Shown here in pieces: positions 10,614 through 22,401 of a stretch of 64,000 nucleotides of DNA; the stretch's first letter is position 1; each line of letters begins with the position of its first letter. Below the pieces are notes generated by a model that was not told the origin of the DNA, did not search any database, and saw only the letters and a program-made list of their open reading frames with translations. Both the position numbers and the translations under genes were made by a program. This DNA comes from Hypholoma sublateritium FD-334 SS-4 (taxonomy: Eukaryota; Basidiomycota; Agaricomycetes; Agaricales; Strophariaceae), in NCBI GenBank assembly GCA_000827495.1, contig KN817579.1:62001-126000 (forward strand), read 5' to 3'.

Positions 10614-12128
10614 GTGGACTTACTGTGTCAGAATTATTCCGGTTGCTCAGTGATCAAGTTCGACGCAGTGATCAAGTTGCACGGATCTGGATTCTCGGAC
10701 CACACGTCAGCGAGTGTGGCACATCATAGATCATCATTTACGAATCTATCAGCTTCATTCAGCTTGGGGAGCTACCTATCCCCGCTCCTTGACCACTACA
10801 CCCCGGGTACCATCCTTCAGCACCAGACGATGCACATTCCATCCTCAGGTTTGTTTCCGACCACCGACAATCACGACGCTGAACGTGTTGGCCCGGACGT
10901 CGACCTATCGGCGGACGACGTGATCTCAGCCCACGTTCAAGACGAGCCCCATCTACTGGGTTCATCGGTACGAGTAGTGGGAGACACTGCATCATCCCAT
11001 TCTCAGTGTTCATCCCCCCTCGGCCTCGAGACCATGAGGCCCCTTGGAACGTCGAGCGGTCACTGGGATGGAAGTCCTACATTGTCAACGTTAAGCCCAG
11101 TCAATCATCTATTATTTTTTATGCCGACCGGCCTGGGAAGCGCCGCTGCTTCTCCCACCGACTCCTCGCCCACCTTGTACGCTAGGGTATCCACCGACTC
11201 AACCTCCTTAAGCGCCCACTCAAGCCCCTTCAATTTCCCCAGTAAACTTATCGGCTTCTCCGAGCACCCCGATTCTCTAACGCCTGCGTTGGAGGGCGTT
11301 CCGTCGCGCCCCGTCCTCACCAGTCCCACCCACTCAGGCCCATGCTCTCGGGCACAATCTCCCCAGCCACCTGCGGAGCCGCTGCTGCTGTTCCAACCGG
11401 ATTCTACCCTGCTCCGTCTGGATCCTGCCATCAAGCATGGGGGCGGCACTGCAGGCCTCTTCCTCGCAGCCCTCAAAGGGGCGGCTTTGCCACCCGACTT
11501 GGTGCCTCGAGGCCTCTCCACAAGGGATTCTGCAGCCGCCACAAGAGTCGCCGCCGATATCATATCCCAAGTCCAAGCCATCGGTGATGAGGCCATGAGG
11601 GGCTTCCTTACCGCCCAAAGCTCCCTCGTGCCCAAGGTGGGGTCGTTCGTTATTCAACGCTGCGAAGCATTCTGACGTTAAGGCTTGGCTAAATAAAATC
11701 TGCAGCCCAACCAATCCCAGGAGGAATTAGAGGCATCATATATTGCCCTCATTGACTCCAAAAATGCTCTTGAGGCAAGGCAGGCCATCATTCTGGCTGA
11801 TATCGGATTCTGCCTCAGCCAGCTGTCCGGTTTTTTGACTCGCTACGATAACGATAGGGCCGCCATAACCTCAATAGATGAAGCCATTGGCTTTATCGAA
11901 AATGAAGATTTCGGGAGGGAAATTGGCATCAACTTTGCTGGTCTTGACCGGTATCGATCAACATCTTCATCATACGGGCCGTCATTATCACAGAGATACC
12001 GAATTTTGTTCATGAAATTGGATATTTTAATGGAGACAATTGGTGAGATTTTTCAGGCCGCGGCGTCCGCTTTTATCAAAGACCCTTCGTTGTTGAGGGA
12101 AAACCGTTTGGCTCATTTTTTTGCCTGA
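10614..12128 (+). CDS. Unrecognised 481-aa protein, Ser/Pro-rich N-terminus
   Basis: A two-exon model, 10614-11636 and 11706-12128, keeps frame exactly and gives 481 residues. The donor is GTGGGG and the acceptor follows a pyrimidine-poor tract, so the intron is plausible but not ideal. Residues 1-270 are rich in Ser, Pro, Thr and His and look disordered. From ~290 to the end it is helical and charged (AADIISQVQAIGDEAMRGF, EELEASYIALIDSKNALEARQAI), fitting a coiled coil or helical bundle. No catalytic motif, signal peptide or membrane segment is seen. It lies ~1.9 kb upstream of a similar-sized spliced orphan on the same strand. Function unknown. Confidence 0.5.
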
Positions 12129-14051
12129 GTAGCTGGCCCTACATTATTGATTGTCATTCGTTTACATTTGTGTAATTATTCTATGTAGCCATTCTGTGAT
12201 GGAGACCTTCATCTGTATTTATTTGGCCCGAACGTGAAAAAAATATCGACTTGGAATTTGGTGAGACCTTGAACTTGAAGTTGACTCGGAGTAGCCACGG
12301 AGGCGACGGCCCGCGCGTTTGGGCGGAGTTAATGCGGAGTGTAAATACGCTGGTTGCAAACCTCTTTATCATGATTTGGTTGCTTCAGGTTGACGCGCAG
12401 TCGACCATAACGATCACCGCGACCGAACCCGTCCGCTACCCGCCTCAAGTTGAATTCATCTAGGCAACTTTCAAACTCCCTACTGCTTGACTATCATACT
12501 TTTTTTAGCTGACTCTGGGGCCTGATTCGCTCCATACTGATATCGAAATTCGGCCATGCCCCCCACCGCGGCGGCGGCCCATTGCGACTTCATATGGAAT
12601 CTATGGGCAGAATCCTCAGTCGTGCTGGCGGTGCTCAACCACGTGGCTCCGTATCCGAGTCATATCCTCCCTCCACTGCTGTTAGCAGCAAACAGTCGTA
12701 GTGGGAAGTGGCATCCTGCCTCGAACCAGTTTGTTCTTCAGCGTACGACATCGAGCATTCTTACTAATGAGATATTGTGTCAACAGATTGTATTCTTTGT
12801 TTTCTAGGGTCGCATGTATTGGGTTATCCGTTACATTGCTGAAATTCGGTGGCGCACATGGCTGGTCCCATCGTATTAGTTCCATTGCCCCATGCACTCA
12901 TACCATCCTTCGAGTCACTTCGCCCAGTTTCTCGTGCCAAATCTAATCAATATTTTGACCTGGCAATGTACCGTAACGTCACAGTTTGCTTCGGCCTGTC
13001 GCCTTCCCCCCTGTTCTTGTCGTTTTCCTGCGCCGTTTGCCGGCCGGTTCTTCGCCCGTCAATGCCCCCGCTTCCACCTTCGTTGCAGGTGTTCTATCAC
13101 GTAGGAGTTACCAATTTTGAGTAGATGACTGCGCTTTTGAGCAGTGTAAATCGTTATATCGGTGTAATCGGCATCATTTACTCACTGGATGGTTATCCTG
13201 CCTATGCCATCTGTCAAATTCCGCGTCTAGAATCATAGTTGATCGGCCTTCCATTTCCGCGGGACTTGCAAGAAGAATCTTCGTGTTGCCGAATTCTACG
13301 CGCCATTCAAAGCATGTCTATTGTTGTCAAAACCTGGATGTATTGCATCCGCAATCGTACCCCTTGCATGCCATTCTTTATTTACTTCTCGAGAAATGTC
13401 GAGCCTGGGTGCCCTATCTTTCCGAATAACGCCCATGAGAGTCGGCTCAAAACTGTTCAACGGATTTCTCGTCATGGGTTTCGAATCTCCTGGGAGCTGG
13501 TTTCGGGATCCGTGCTGCAGCTGTGTTTCCTGCAATCATATCCCTGTCAGGACAATCAAGATGCTCGTGTGGTGTCACTCAAGGTTGCCCCCAAAACTTT
13601 GCATAGAGCCTGACGCTTTTCGAGAAATGACACGGTTGTGTGTTTTATCACCGAATAACTGCTGCGGCGCGCAACTGGAGATTGTCCAAGCGAAGGATTG
13701 GAATCCTTCTCGATCGTAAGCGTTGGCGTTTTTTTTATCAGGCTGTGGGCTGCAACCTTACCCGTGTCTTTCAGGATTGGTTCGAAGAATTTTTTTTGCT
13801 ATCACGCACTTTGAAACGGTCGGACGGACCTTGCTATCTCGAAGAAGCCCGAATGTCTTCCGCGGGGAATGTCTTTTCCGAAGATGGGAGTCAACTAGGA
13901 ATCATTGAAACGACGGATTGGTGTCGTATTAATGTTGTGAGAGTTGCCGTTGTATTTGTTAGTCTACCTGCCGTCACGCCTCGTACTGGAATTCCTGGCT
14001 ATATAATAGACGGCTTTCCGTGGATATTGGCCCCCATCCTCTAGAGCCATC
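12129..14051. other. Gene-poor stretch between two orphan genes
   Basis: Short frames only. The plus-strand frame at 12251-12463 includes a hydrophobic patch (LVANLFIMIWLLQV). The minus-strand frame at 13296-13535 looks faintly protein-like but has no recognisable family. TATATAA at 14001-14007 lies 45 bp upstream of the next gene's ATG and could be its TATA box. Confidence 0.35.
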
Positions 14052-15741
14052 ATGGCTTATGCCAGCGACCTTTTCCACCCATATATGTCTTCGGAGGGGG
14101 GCCCCAGCCCCCAGACCGGTCCGGTCAGCCAGGTTGCTCAGGACCTCATAGGGCTCCAGTACGTCCCGATGCCAGTCGTTTATTATCTCCGTCTCACTCG
14201 CCTTGATTCTCGTCATCCTCGCTCCCTTGCTTTTTAGATGGGGGTCGGATGGCGCTGACAATGTTGTTGCACCGACCCCGGGCCCCCAACAGAATGCCGC
14301 GCTTCCTCTGCTGCATCCCGCATTGCCGACCTCACGCAATATGGAGTCTATCTTTGATGAAGTTCGTGTTTTTCTATGCTCATCAGGTTGCGAATATCCT
14401 TGAACTAACCAAGTCCCACAGCCGGCGGGCGGCCGTAACTTATTCGAAATACATCGTGACCGTCGGTATAAACAAGACGTTACACACAAGTGGATTGGCA
14501 CCGAGCGCGTCACCGTATATAGACCGAAATTCAAAAAGTCCCTCTCATCCCCCGGCGTCGACCGTTTTTGGAACCTATCGACCCTGGTCCTGGATTTCGG
14601 GCTAGAACATATCTCCGCTGCTTACAGCACCGGAGAATTCTGGCGAAGTACGGAGAAGGAGGCTGTCCGTATATTGGTGGAGACGGCAAAATTCCCGCCT
14701 TTTCGCCGCTTTTGGGACGAATACTCCACCGATGATTTCGTCGCACTCATGGCCGGAACAGTTAGTGTCCATCCGGGATCTGCCCAGCGTTGGGACTTCA
14801 CGAAAGATGGCGTGAAGGACCACATAGTGGCTTCCTACTTCGCCCGTCAGATCGCACGCTTTGTGAGTTTATATCTTGTCTCGCAAATGCGCCACAACTT
14901 CTAACTTTTGATTAGCTGCAATTTGCGCAGGAGAGGGTCTACAGGATAGCTCATATCGCCGCCATCAAGGGCGTCGCGACCCTAGAGACGTGCGGCCACC
15001 AGCCGCAGAACATGGACGACCCCCTGACCACTCTGGCCGGCGGCAGCTCGCTATTCGCAGCAACGGTGCTGGATACACTACAGCCGTCATCAAGTGAACA
15101 GTCTATTCACCAATGCCGCGTTCCCCTGCACAAATCAGCCAGCTCGTTGTCAGTAACGCGCTCCCTGCTCAATGAACTTGGGCAGTACCCCCTTGCTCAT
15201 GGCCTCAAGAGAGCAAGCAAATTGCCAAAGCTGCCCGGGCCTCCCCAGCCACCTCAGATTCCACTTGCAGTATTCGCTTTCGGGTCAGCCATGGTAAGCC
15301 CGCGGGCTATATGGGCCACATTAGTGTTCATGGGCTTACTATGTTTTACAGGTGGAAGCCCGTCTCAAGGTCCTTAGGGATCTTCCAATCACTAACTATG
15401 AGGTGTTTGGCGCCGAGGACGACGAAACCAAGATACCAATGGAAACTATTGACCTGTGGTCATCACACAAAGACAGCATAGCCATCGTCACCGCTGCGAC
15501 GCCGGAGGGGGGGCCGAACGACAGCCAGGCGTCCCCATCAACTAATGCGCGAACTATGTTCACCGGCATTACCGGGCAGTCTAAGCTGGCGTCCGCCAAG
15601 GCAGCACTTGCAGCGGATGCACGGGGGGAAATGGAAAAGCTCCTAGCCGAATTTTCGCGTGAAGTGCGCCTCCCAATCGTCGACGAAAAGGCACGGGAAA
15701 TAGCTATTTCTAAGATGATGCCGCAGCCCGACAGCCCCTAG
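14052..15741 (+). CDS. Unrecognised 479-aa protein, five exons
   Basis: Exons 14052-14158, 14238-14361, 14422-14862, 14916-15293 and 15352-15741 are joined by GT-AG introns of 53-79 nt. The total divides exactly by three, giving 479 codons and a stop. The middle exon is the most protein-like: KWIGTERVTVYRPKFKKSL, FWNLSTLVLDFGLEHISAAY, RFWDEYSTDDFVALMAGTV and a D-F-T-K-D-G-V-K-D-H patch, probably a helical fold. The ends are Pro/Ser/Ala-rich. The last exon ends in a charged helix (ARGEMEKLLAEFSREVRLP). I see no known catalytic signature. The clean splicing argues that it is intact and selected. Confidence 0.6.
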
Positions 15742-16478
15742 TCATCGAAGGTACGCCTTTCGCCGCCCGCCACGGCTCGCATCCCTCCACTAATATTGCT
15801 CGCCTGGGCCATTCAGTAGTCGTGTCGATGTTTGTTTGCGTAGCGGCCGGTGCGTGTCTACATGGGATGGGGCGCCGATCCGGGGCTGGCAGGGCATTGA
15901 AGGGGCGGGTTTCTTAATTTCGTGTCAAAGTGTATTCATTCGCTTCGCTGGGCATTTTAAATGCCAAAATTCAGCTCAGCCGCAGACTATCTAGATGCGC
16001 GTTACAGATTCGAGGCGTCTCAGCACCAAGCTAGCAATTTGGGCAGGAAGCAATGTCAGAATTATCCTATAGGCACCGGGTTCAATATTGAAGTGAACGC
16101 ATCAGCGCAACATTGAATGTGACAGCGGCGGTTGCTGCGGCAAATCTTACTAGTACACGTTCTAATATCCATGCGCAACAAAGGCAGGCAACCAAGCTGA
16201 AGAAGGGAGCGGAGACTGACATTTAGCAGGAGGAAGAGGAAGAGCAGTGACGACGCGGCGAACTTGAGGCATGTACCCTCTCTCAGCATACTGACCACTG
16301 CAGTGCTGGCCCTTGTGACTATGACATCGGACTCAGACGCTGCAATCGTGTAGTAGCACCAACATTGAACTCCGGCGCAGCTCAACCGCCTTGTGCGGGT
16401 GCCTTACTAGCACCAAAGCGAACATCTGAAACGAGTGTCCTAAGCTTTGCTGCGGCCCTCAGCATTGAGAGCGCCGTG
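15742..16478. other. Intergenic, upstream of DUF6698-like gene
   Basis: Mixed-composition DNA without a convincing frame. Its right end holds the core promoter of the next gene. No repeat or RNA gene is recognised. Confidence 0.4.
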
Positions 16479-16485
16479 TATAAAG
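16479..16485 (+). promoter_or_regulatory. Putative TATA box
   Basis: TATAAAG, 79 bp upstream of the ATG at 16564 with no intervening ATG. The spacing fits a fungal core promoter. Inference from motif and position only. Confidence 0.45.
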
Positions 16486-16563
16486 GGTCGCGATCTTTTC
16501 AGGTAGCGTTGTGGTTCTTTTTCGAATCCGTCGCCAATTAGCACTGCACACCCGGGAGTCTTC

Positions 16564-18069
16564 ATGCCTAACAACGAGAATAACCCTCCAGCTCGTCCTT
16601 CAGAAATTCAGACGGATGCCCTGCAACTTGGGCCCCGAAAGAAGCCGTGAGTGATCAGCAGTTTACTTAGGTATTGTATTGACTTTTCATTATCCAGTCG
16701 TACAACAGACCCTCTCGTTCACCACGGGCGTCATTTTGGGCGGTCAATACATGCCCTCTGCAACATACATGCGCTGATTAACAACGGCATCATTCGAATG
16801 GGCGAGAGGTCTGAGGAACCGGAAGAGGCGTTTACTGCACAGTGAGAAAATTTCAAGTTCTACTAGCGCCTAGTATTTCATGGCGCCTACTCTGTACATT
16901 TCCAAGCTTACAAAGTTTTTCAGTGAGCGTCGAGAGCATAAAGTATTCCTTCTTTTGTTAAAAGGCGTTCCTGGTCTCGAAGAAAGGATTATGACTAGCT
17001 CTGAAGAGGAGGTGCACATTATTGCAGTGCTGGTATGTCGTCCTGTTGATCGCCGTCATAGCTGCTTAGCGACCCAAAAGGTCATTCAACTCAACACTAT
17101 CCTTTTTAGCTGCAGAGGGGAGCGTCGAGTGCTAGATCAGACGATACGAAAAGCCTTAAATCTGCTATAGTTGATTGGCTTTTGCCCGCCGGCGAGCCCC
17201 TTATTCCTCCCATTGGTCGGAACAGCAAGATTGAACGCGGCTTTAATCACGAAAAAACTGGATCATTGCTTTGTCCAGCAGGCGTCGATTGGAACGATCA
17301 AGAGTGAGCACCCTCTACATACAAAGCACTCCTCGTTGACTTTCCTTCCAGAATCAAGCAGAAACTTCGTACGGGCGAATTCTCTGTGTCCGGCGATCAG
17401 TGGCCGATATTCCTATATGCATCTTATGAGTACGACGACGCAAACCCCTGGAAAGGTCTGCTACAAAGTACAATATTGGTTAAGGTCGGTCAAGCCACCA
17501 GCCTTCCCATGCATATGCATTCCAAATTGATGGCATACTGCAGGCTTTCAAGCACATATTCACCTCCCCAAGCTCAGTAGAACGAGAGGCCAAGGCAACG
17601 CGGTCGGGAAATGCACGTATTCATGGTATGACTAGTGTGACACATGCTTCTATTGCATATGCTGCAACTCAGGCAAGACTTCATTTGGCTGCCTTGATTA
17701 CCGTTTTTTGACCCTGTCCACAGGCGAGATTTGCGCTGTCGTCGTCGAGTGTTTTCAGTCGCTCTGATACCATCACCGACTCTGAGCGTTTTTACAACAG
17801 TCTTTTTGACTTTCTCCAGGACCCTGATGAGGTGCATGAGGTGAATGCTCTGCTGAGCTGGTGGAACCGGTAAGCAAACTACTTCATTTTACTGACATGC
17901 TTTTAGCTGCTGATTGATATTTCTTCTCAGTCAAGTATTTCCGAATTACACTGCAAACGCGAAGCCTGTTTCTAAAAATAGTGCTTTGGCCAAGATCAAA
18001 GCCAAGCGCGCAGCTTTAAAGCAGGCTGCTTTGCGCGATGTCAATGCAAGTGCTGCCAGTGGCAACTGA
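16564..18069 (+). CDS. DUF6698-like basidiomycete protein
   Basis: Eight exons (16564-16646, 16698-16841, 16924-17032, 17110-17303, 17352-17484, 17544-17672, 17724-17869, 17931-18069) total 1,077 nt, a 358-aa protein with frame kept throughout. Recognised blocks are HFGRSIHALCNIHALINNG, ERREHKVFLLLLKGVPGLEE, RSDDTKSLKSAIVDWLLP, LLCPAGVDWND, GDQWPIFLYA, HIFTSPSSVE, ATRSGNARIHGMTSVT and WWNRQVFP. These match a large mushroom-specific family that I recall as DUF6698, whose biochemical role is unknown and whose members often lie in repeat-rich DNA. Intron 6 uses a GC donor (CAG|GCAAG). The N-terminus is short and polar (P-N-N-E-N-N-P), and the C-terminus is a basic Ala/Lys tail. No frame defect is seen, so it is probably expressed. 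Confidence 0.8.
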
Positions 18070-19260
18070 TCAATGCAGCTAGTATAATATCGGCTCTGAA
18101 TTCCCTATTATATGATAGCACTGCAGAGTAGTATGCTCAATTATAATTACATGCTTTTCTTGAAAATCAATGATTTGGATTGCTCGTTTCGATGACATCA
18201 TATTTTGGCCTGTGCACCTGAATAAGTTTTTATATATTTATAATTATGACATACTTTTGTTTGTCCATGATATTTCTATCCTTCTCAAGCTCGAGGGCAA
18301 ATGGTTTCCTTGCTGTAGATTTCTTATTTATTGAAGATAAAGCATGGCATGTGCAAACCTGTTTGCTTGGATTTGGGCAATGTTTGCTTCAGTGAGGCAA
18401 GACTGATTGTGTAATTGTCTATAACATCAGTTTGTTTTTATTATCAGTATAGACCAATGTATACTTTATTGCATATATAGCTGTTTTGTTCAGTGCATAC
18501 TCAATTACATATCTTGGCTTTTTACCCTGTGTAATAGATATTGTCTACCATATAACAATTAATCACAAATTCTCATCCCACAATAAGCACCAATACAGCT
18601 GTGGCTATATAAAATATATCAATTTTGTTTTTTCTTGCCAATCTTGACCAGCATAATCTTGATTGCATAAATGGTCAATCTAATCAGTCCACACTGCGAA
18701 TTGCATCCATGATCCACTTGCCTCAGTATTATCTACCTTTCAATTGTTCATCATAATTTTTATACCAATCATTATCTTACATTTAGCAATGGCCATGTGA
18801 TGCGCATCAGTCTTGTGTTTTTTGTCAATGGTAACCATTGTACACTTAATTGCTTACATTAGTAGTTTAGCAAACACCAACATCCCATATAAAAGATGAC
18901 ACCATTCATTTATTAGGGAAGTATTTCATCCTAGGACCAACAAAAAAGTTCTTGTATAATCTGGTCAACATGATCAGAGTTTGGAAGCTGGGAAGTTCTA
19001 TATGAGTTTTGGATTTAGTAATGATTATGAATATTGTAATGGTGGATCAATTTGTGCCACCATGAAAGAATTGATAATGTCACCATCACCTTGATTTTAC
19101 AGTTCAGCTCAAAGAATCCTTCCTGATATTACTAAATTGGCCATCTCCAGCATGTTATAAAATGCATGAAATACTACAGTACAATTCTTGATAATAATAT
19201 ATTGATTTTTTCGATTTTCAAGGTTTAACATCCCAGTTATCCCCTTCTCTGACCATCATC
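18070..19260. other. AT-rich intergenic DNA
   Basis: About 1.2 kb, markedly richer in A+T than its neighbours, with no frame of note and frequent poly-T/poly-A and TATA-like tracts. It could be a decayed element or a matrix-type spacer. I found no terminal repeats by eye. Confidence 0.45.
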
Positions 19261-21178
19261 ACTTTCCTGATGTACAGGAGCTTTCCCCTGATAAGCATTT
19301 TGTGGCAGCGTCTCAAGGCGATGCATTTTGATATTTATCATAAGCGCTTCGCTGTCGACACACTGGCAGCCTGTGTACAGACACCGCATTATCACGAGCA
19401 TTTGATGCGCGTCAAGAAGCCGAAAATAACTATCCCAGTTATGTATGCACTTACAGCTTGCATTTATTTTGCGCTACCTATTGTGTTACCATTTGTGCGT
19501 AATTGGTTAGTGAACAATTTGCGCGCCCATTCGCCAGTTTTCCATCCCTTCTCGACACAGACGGGAAAATTCCATCAAGAAGTTGTCAAGAAGTACTGTA
19601 CCTAAGGCCCACGAGACGCGTGAATGCAGCTGGCAGCATCCCAGGAAAAACTGACCGCCCTGTCCGGTTCACAGATTCTATCGAACTGCGGAAAAACTAA
19701 AACAGCTGGTGCGCGCAGTACATTCGCCGGTGGCCAGCCTATATGTGGAACAGAGAGAGGAGGAAAGACTCAACGTGACACAGGGCGCACGATGGGTTGG
19801 TGTACTTTGTTTGTTTCACTCATCAATGGATGGCGGCTAGTGCGTTTAGCGGAAAATGAGCTGAAGTGCAGAGGTTCCTCTATCAGTAAGATACCCACAG
19901 AATGGAACATCGCGCACGCACCATCGGCCAGCGGAATCCGGATGAGTGAGATCGCGCGAGGGATCAGTGCATGCAGACGAGATTCGGAAATGGCGGGGTC
20001 TAGGAGGCGGGGGAAAGGGTGGACACGAGGGAGATAATCTCGAACACGAGCGGTGAGCAGGATATCGAGGCGCTAGCGGCACTGTTTGTGGTGGTGATGG
20101 GTTGGTGATGGGCGTCGACGGCGGACGTCGGGCGCTGATCAGACTGAGAGCGCTGCGCTCCGACCACGTTGCTCGTGATGCATTGATGGCCGGTGGCCGT
20201 GCCGGCGCGGCGATCCGCTGAATCTGACAAGTCGGGGACTCGTAACTTTCGAAGGCACCAAGTTCGAAAGATGCTCGAAGTTCACGTTGGAGCAATGTAC
20301 ATGTACATTTCCATTTCACGAAATTTGCACCACTCTGCACCTCAGAAGTGGTGTGGGTGCACAGCGCCGAGGGACCGCAGCCTTGCCGCAGCCTCCTAGT
20401 CCCGACCCCAGACCACCGCCGGCGCCTGGGAAGTCAGCGCTCGGCGAACTAGACACCTGTGGGCCCGCGGGGCGAGCAAGTGTGCCTACTGTATAATATG
20501 CTTCTTTCGGCGAACGGACGGGTACTTGGATGCCGTTCGGTGTCTGGTGGGCGTCCCGATTTGCGCCCGCCTGTGCTAAGTATTCTGCAGGCTCACCGCC
20601 GACGGCGATTCAGATGGCGCGTGCGATACGAAGCGTGCGGATCCTTCTCGCGCCGTGCGTGTGATTTCAATATATTATTATATGGCTGGTTTTTTTCAGA
20701 CATGGGCTGAAAGGTCGCGATTGTAACCACATAGGATATACTTACCTCAGCGCCTGCCTCGTCGTGCACCTCAAGTGCACCCTACGCCCGGTGCCCGGCG
20801 CCTCGCACCACCCATCACGACCCTCGCCAATATCCTCACATTAAATCCCTGCGCACTAGATATCGCGTTCTGGCGCTCATCCTCTGCCCCTTGTGTGCTG
20901 TTCTTCGCGGATGACGTCCCGATCCACTGAATATTGGCCTGCGTTCCGAAGTTTCTAGGGGTGAATTCTAAAATATTTTAACTGCCTTCTTGACCAACCT
21001 TCACCGATATTGGGCACCCGCCGGGAAACGAGCGCAGCAAGAAATTGGGCAACAAAAAAAGGAAATACATACAAGCGAATCAAATATGATTCGCCTAGTC
21101 ACCTATTCGTCTCAGAATAGTATGTTTCTTCACAAAGATGATAGAAAGGATATTAATTACACAGCAGGCGCTCTGACA
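19261..21178. other. Non-coding or decayed DNA, GC-rich in its middle
   Basis: A 111-codon plus-strand frame (19270-19605) contains a hydrophobic stretch (ALTACIYFALPIVLPFV) but matches nothing I know. From ~19620 to 20760 the sequence is GC-rich and open on both strands, resembling the decayed GC-rich repeats elsewhere in the window. A short plus-strand stretch at about 20790-20930 (ILTLNPCALDIAFW) may be a gene remnant. Confidence 0.35.
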
Positions 21179-22005
21179 TCAAGTGTTTCCAACATCGGTT
21201 GTGCGACGTATGTATCTGTATGCAGCGTCCATCAAGCGGCGTCGAGGCGTGTACTTTAGAAAGACCGGGAGGCGTCTTATACGTCGGTTGATAAATGCAT
21301 GCAGTTTGGCGGACTTGGGGCATAGATCAAGGATGGGAATGAGAAATCGGTAGGTAAGCTGGGAATTCCAATAACACGCCGAGGCAAATGTTTCTTTAAT
21401 ATACTTGTCATTCCATTGGGAACAGAGGCGTAAACCACTTTTGAGCTTCATGAGGTGTATTTCCCGTTGAACCCTACATACTCTCCCCGATTTGATGTAG
21501 TCCCGCCTGTATGAATGGTTCAGCTTGAGGATCCGGTGGCAATTTTCTAGTGGACGTGACCACCGAATACGATGGAAATGGCAATAGTGATAATCGCGAC
21601 CTCGAGGGTGACCCCAATTCGAACCGCGCGATGTCATCCATGTCTTGAAAATTTAAATATGATATGGATGTATGGATTTTCACCCGCAGTAATTTTTGAG
21701 TGGCCAATGATCTTGAATATTGGATATGGAAAGTATTTATCGGAGATGGACAATGGGTTGATAATGCTGGGGTACCGTTCTTGTATATCGTCATTCAAAG
21801 CCAACAATGCGTCGTTATAGCGTGTTCCATTTAGTAAAAAATCACAGCTCAACGTCTCCGCCAAGGCAGGAAAATACAGTATCTGCAACTCGGGATATCT
21901 GGAGCGGCAGTCCTCTTCATAGAGTGGTTTGATACGCCGTGCATGTTTCACGCAAATTTCTTGATACCTGAGTTCATCCTGTGAGAAACACATCCGCACC
22001 AACAC
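21179..22005 (-). pseudogene. Orphan C-terminal tail of an NLR gene (copy A)
   Basis: Two overlapping minus-strand frames together spell the same C-terminal domain found after the NACHT domains at 35199-35957 and 62050-62664: FPALAETL..DFLLNGTRY, AGENPYIH, FLIPILDLCPKSAKL, INRRIRR and YTPRR..DAAYRYIRR, ending in GNT-stop. The two halves are in different frames, with the slip at about 21630-21660, so it is broken. A splice acceptor (TTCTCACAG) precedes the first codon at ~21992, as in the intact copies. The NACHT exon expected upstream is absent, and the DIRS-like element starts 400 bp away. Remnant of a duplicated NLR. Confidence 0.8.
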
Positions 22006-22401
22006 CCGACCCCCGCGCCGGCCAACTTGTGGCGAGAGGCATCCCCACAGGCGCGCTCAAGACGCGCGTGAGTAGCTACCTTCGAAAGGCAGTGCGCCTT
22101 GTTCACCTTGTAGACAGCACCTGATCGTGAGAAGCTTCCTGTACCGCCCCATCCGTCTGGCGTTGCTTATAGTAAACGGACAGCCCACGACCACAGGCTT
22201 CGCGTACTGCCCCGCCCACCAAGTGCTGAGCACAGGAGATGCGCATATACACAGCCCCGGCATCGATAAGTACGGTGTTGTATTTGGATCGTCTATAACG
22301 GTACACGCCCAGATATAGCGATCCTCCCATTCTACTATCCCGGTTGTACATATATGCATACGGACTCGCGGCACACAGCCCATATCAAGGCGCGAATTAT
22401 A
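22006..22401. other. Spacer between NLR remnant and DIRS-like element
   Basis: No NACHT sequence remains although it would be expected here. The final bases ATA (22399-22401) are repeated at the far side of the next element (30252-30254). Confidence 0.4.

Noticed and set aside
11105..11714. Minus-strand frames opposite the 481-aa gene
   Set aside because: The plus-strand model splices in frame and is longer. The minus frames look like shadow.
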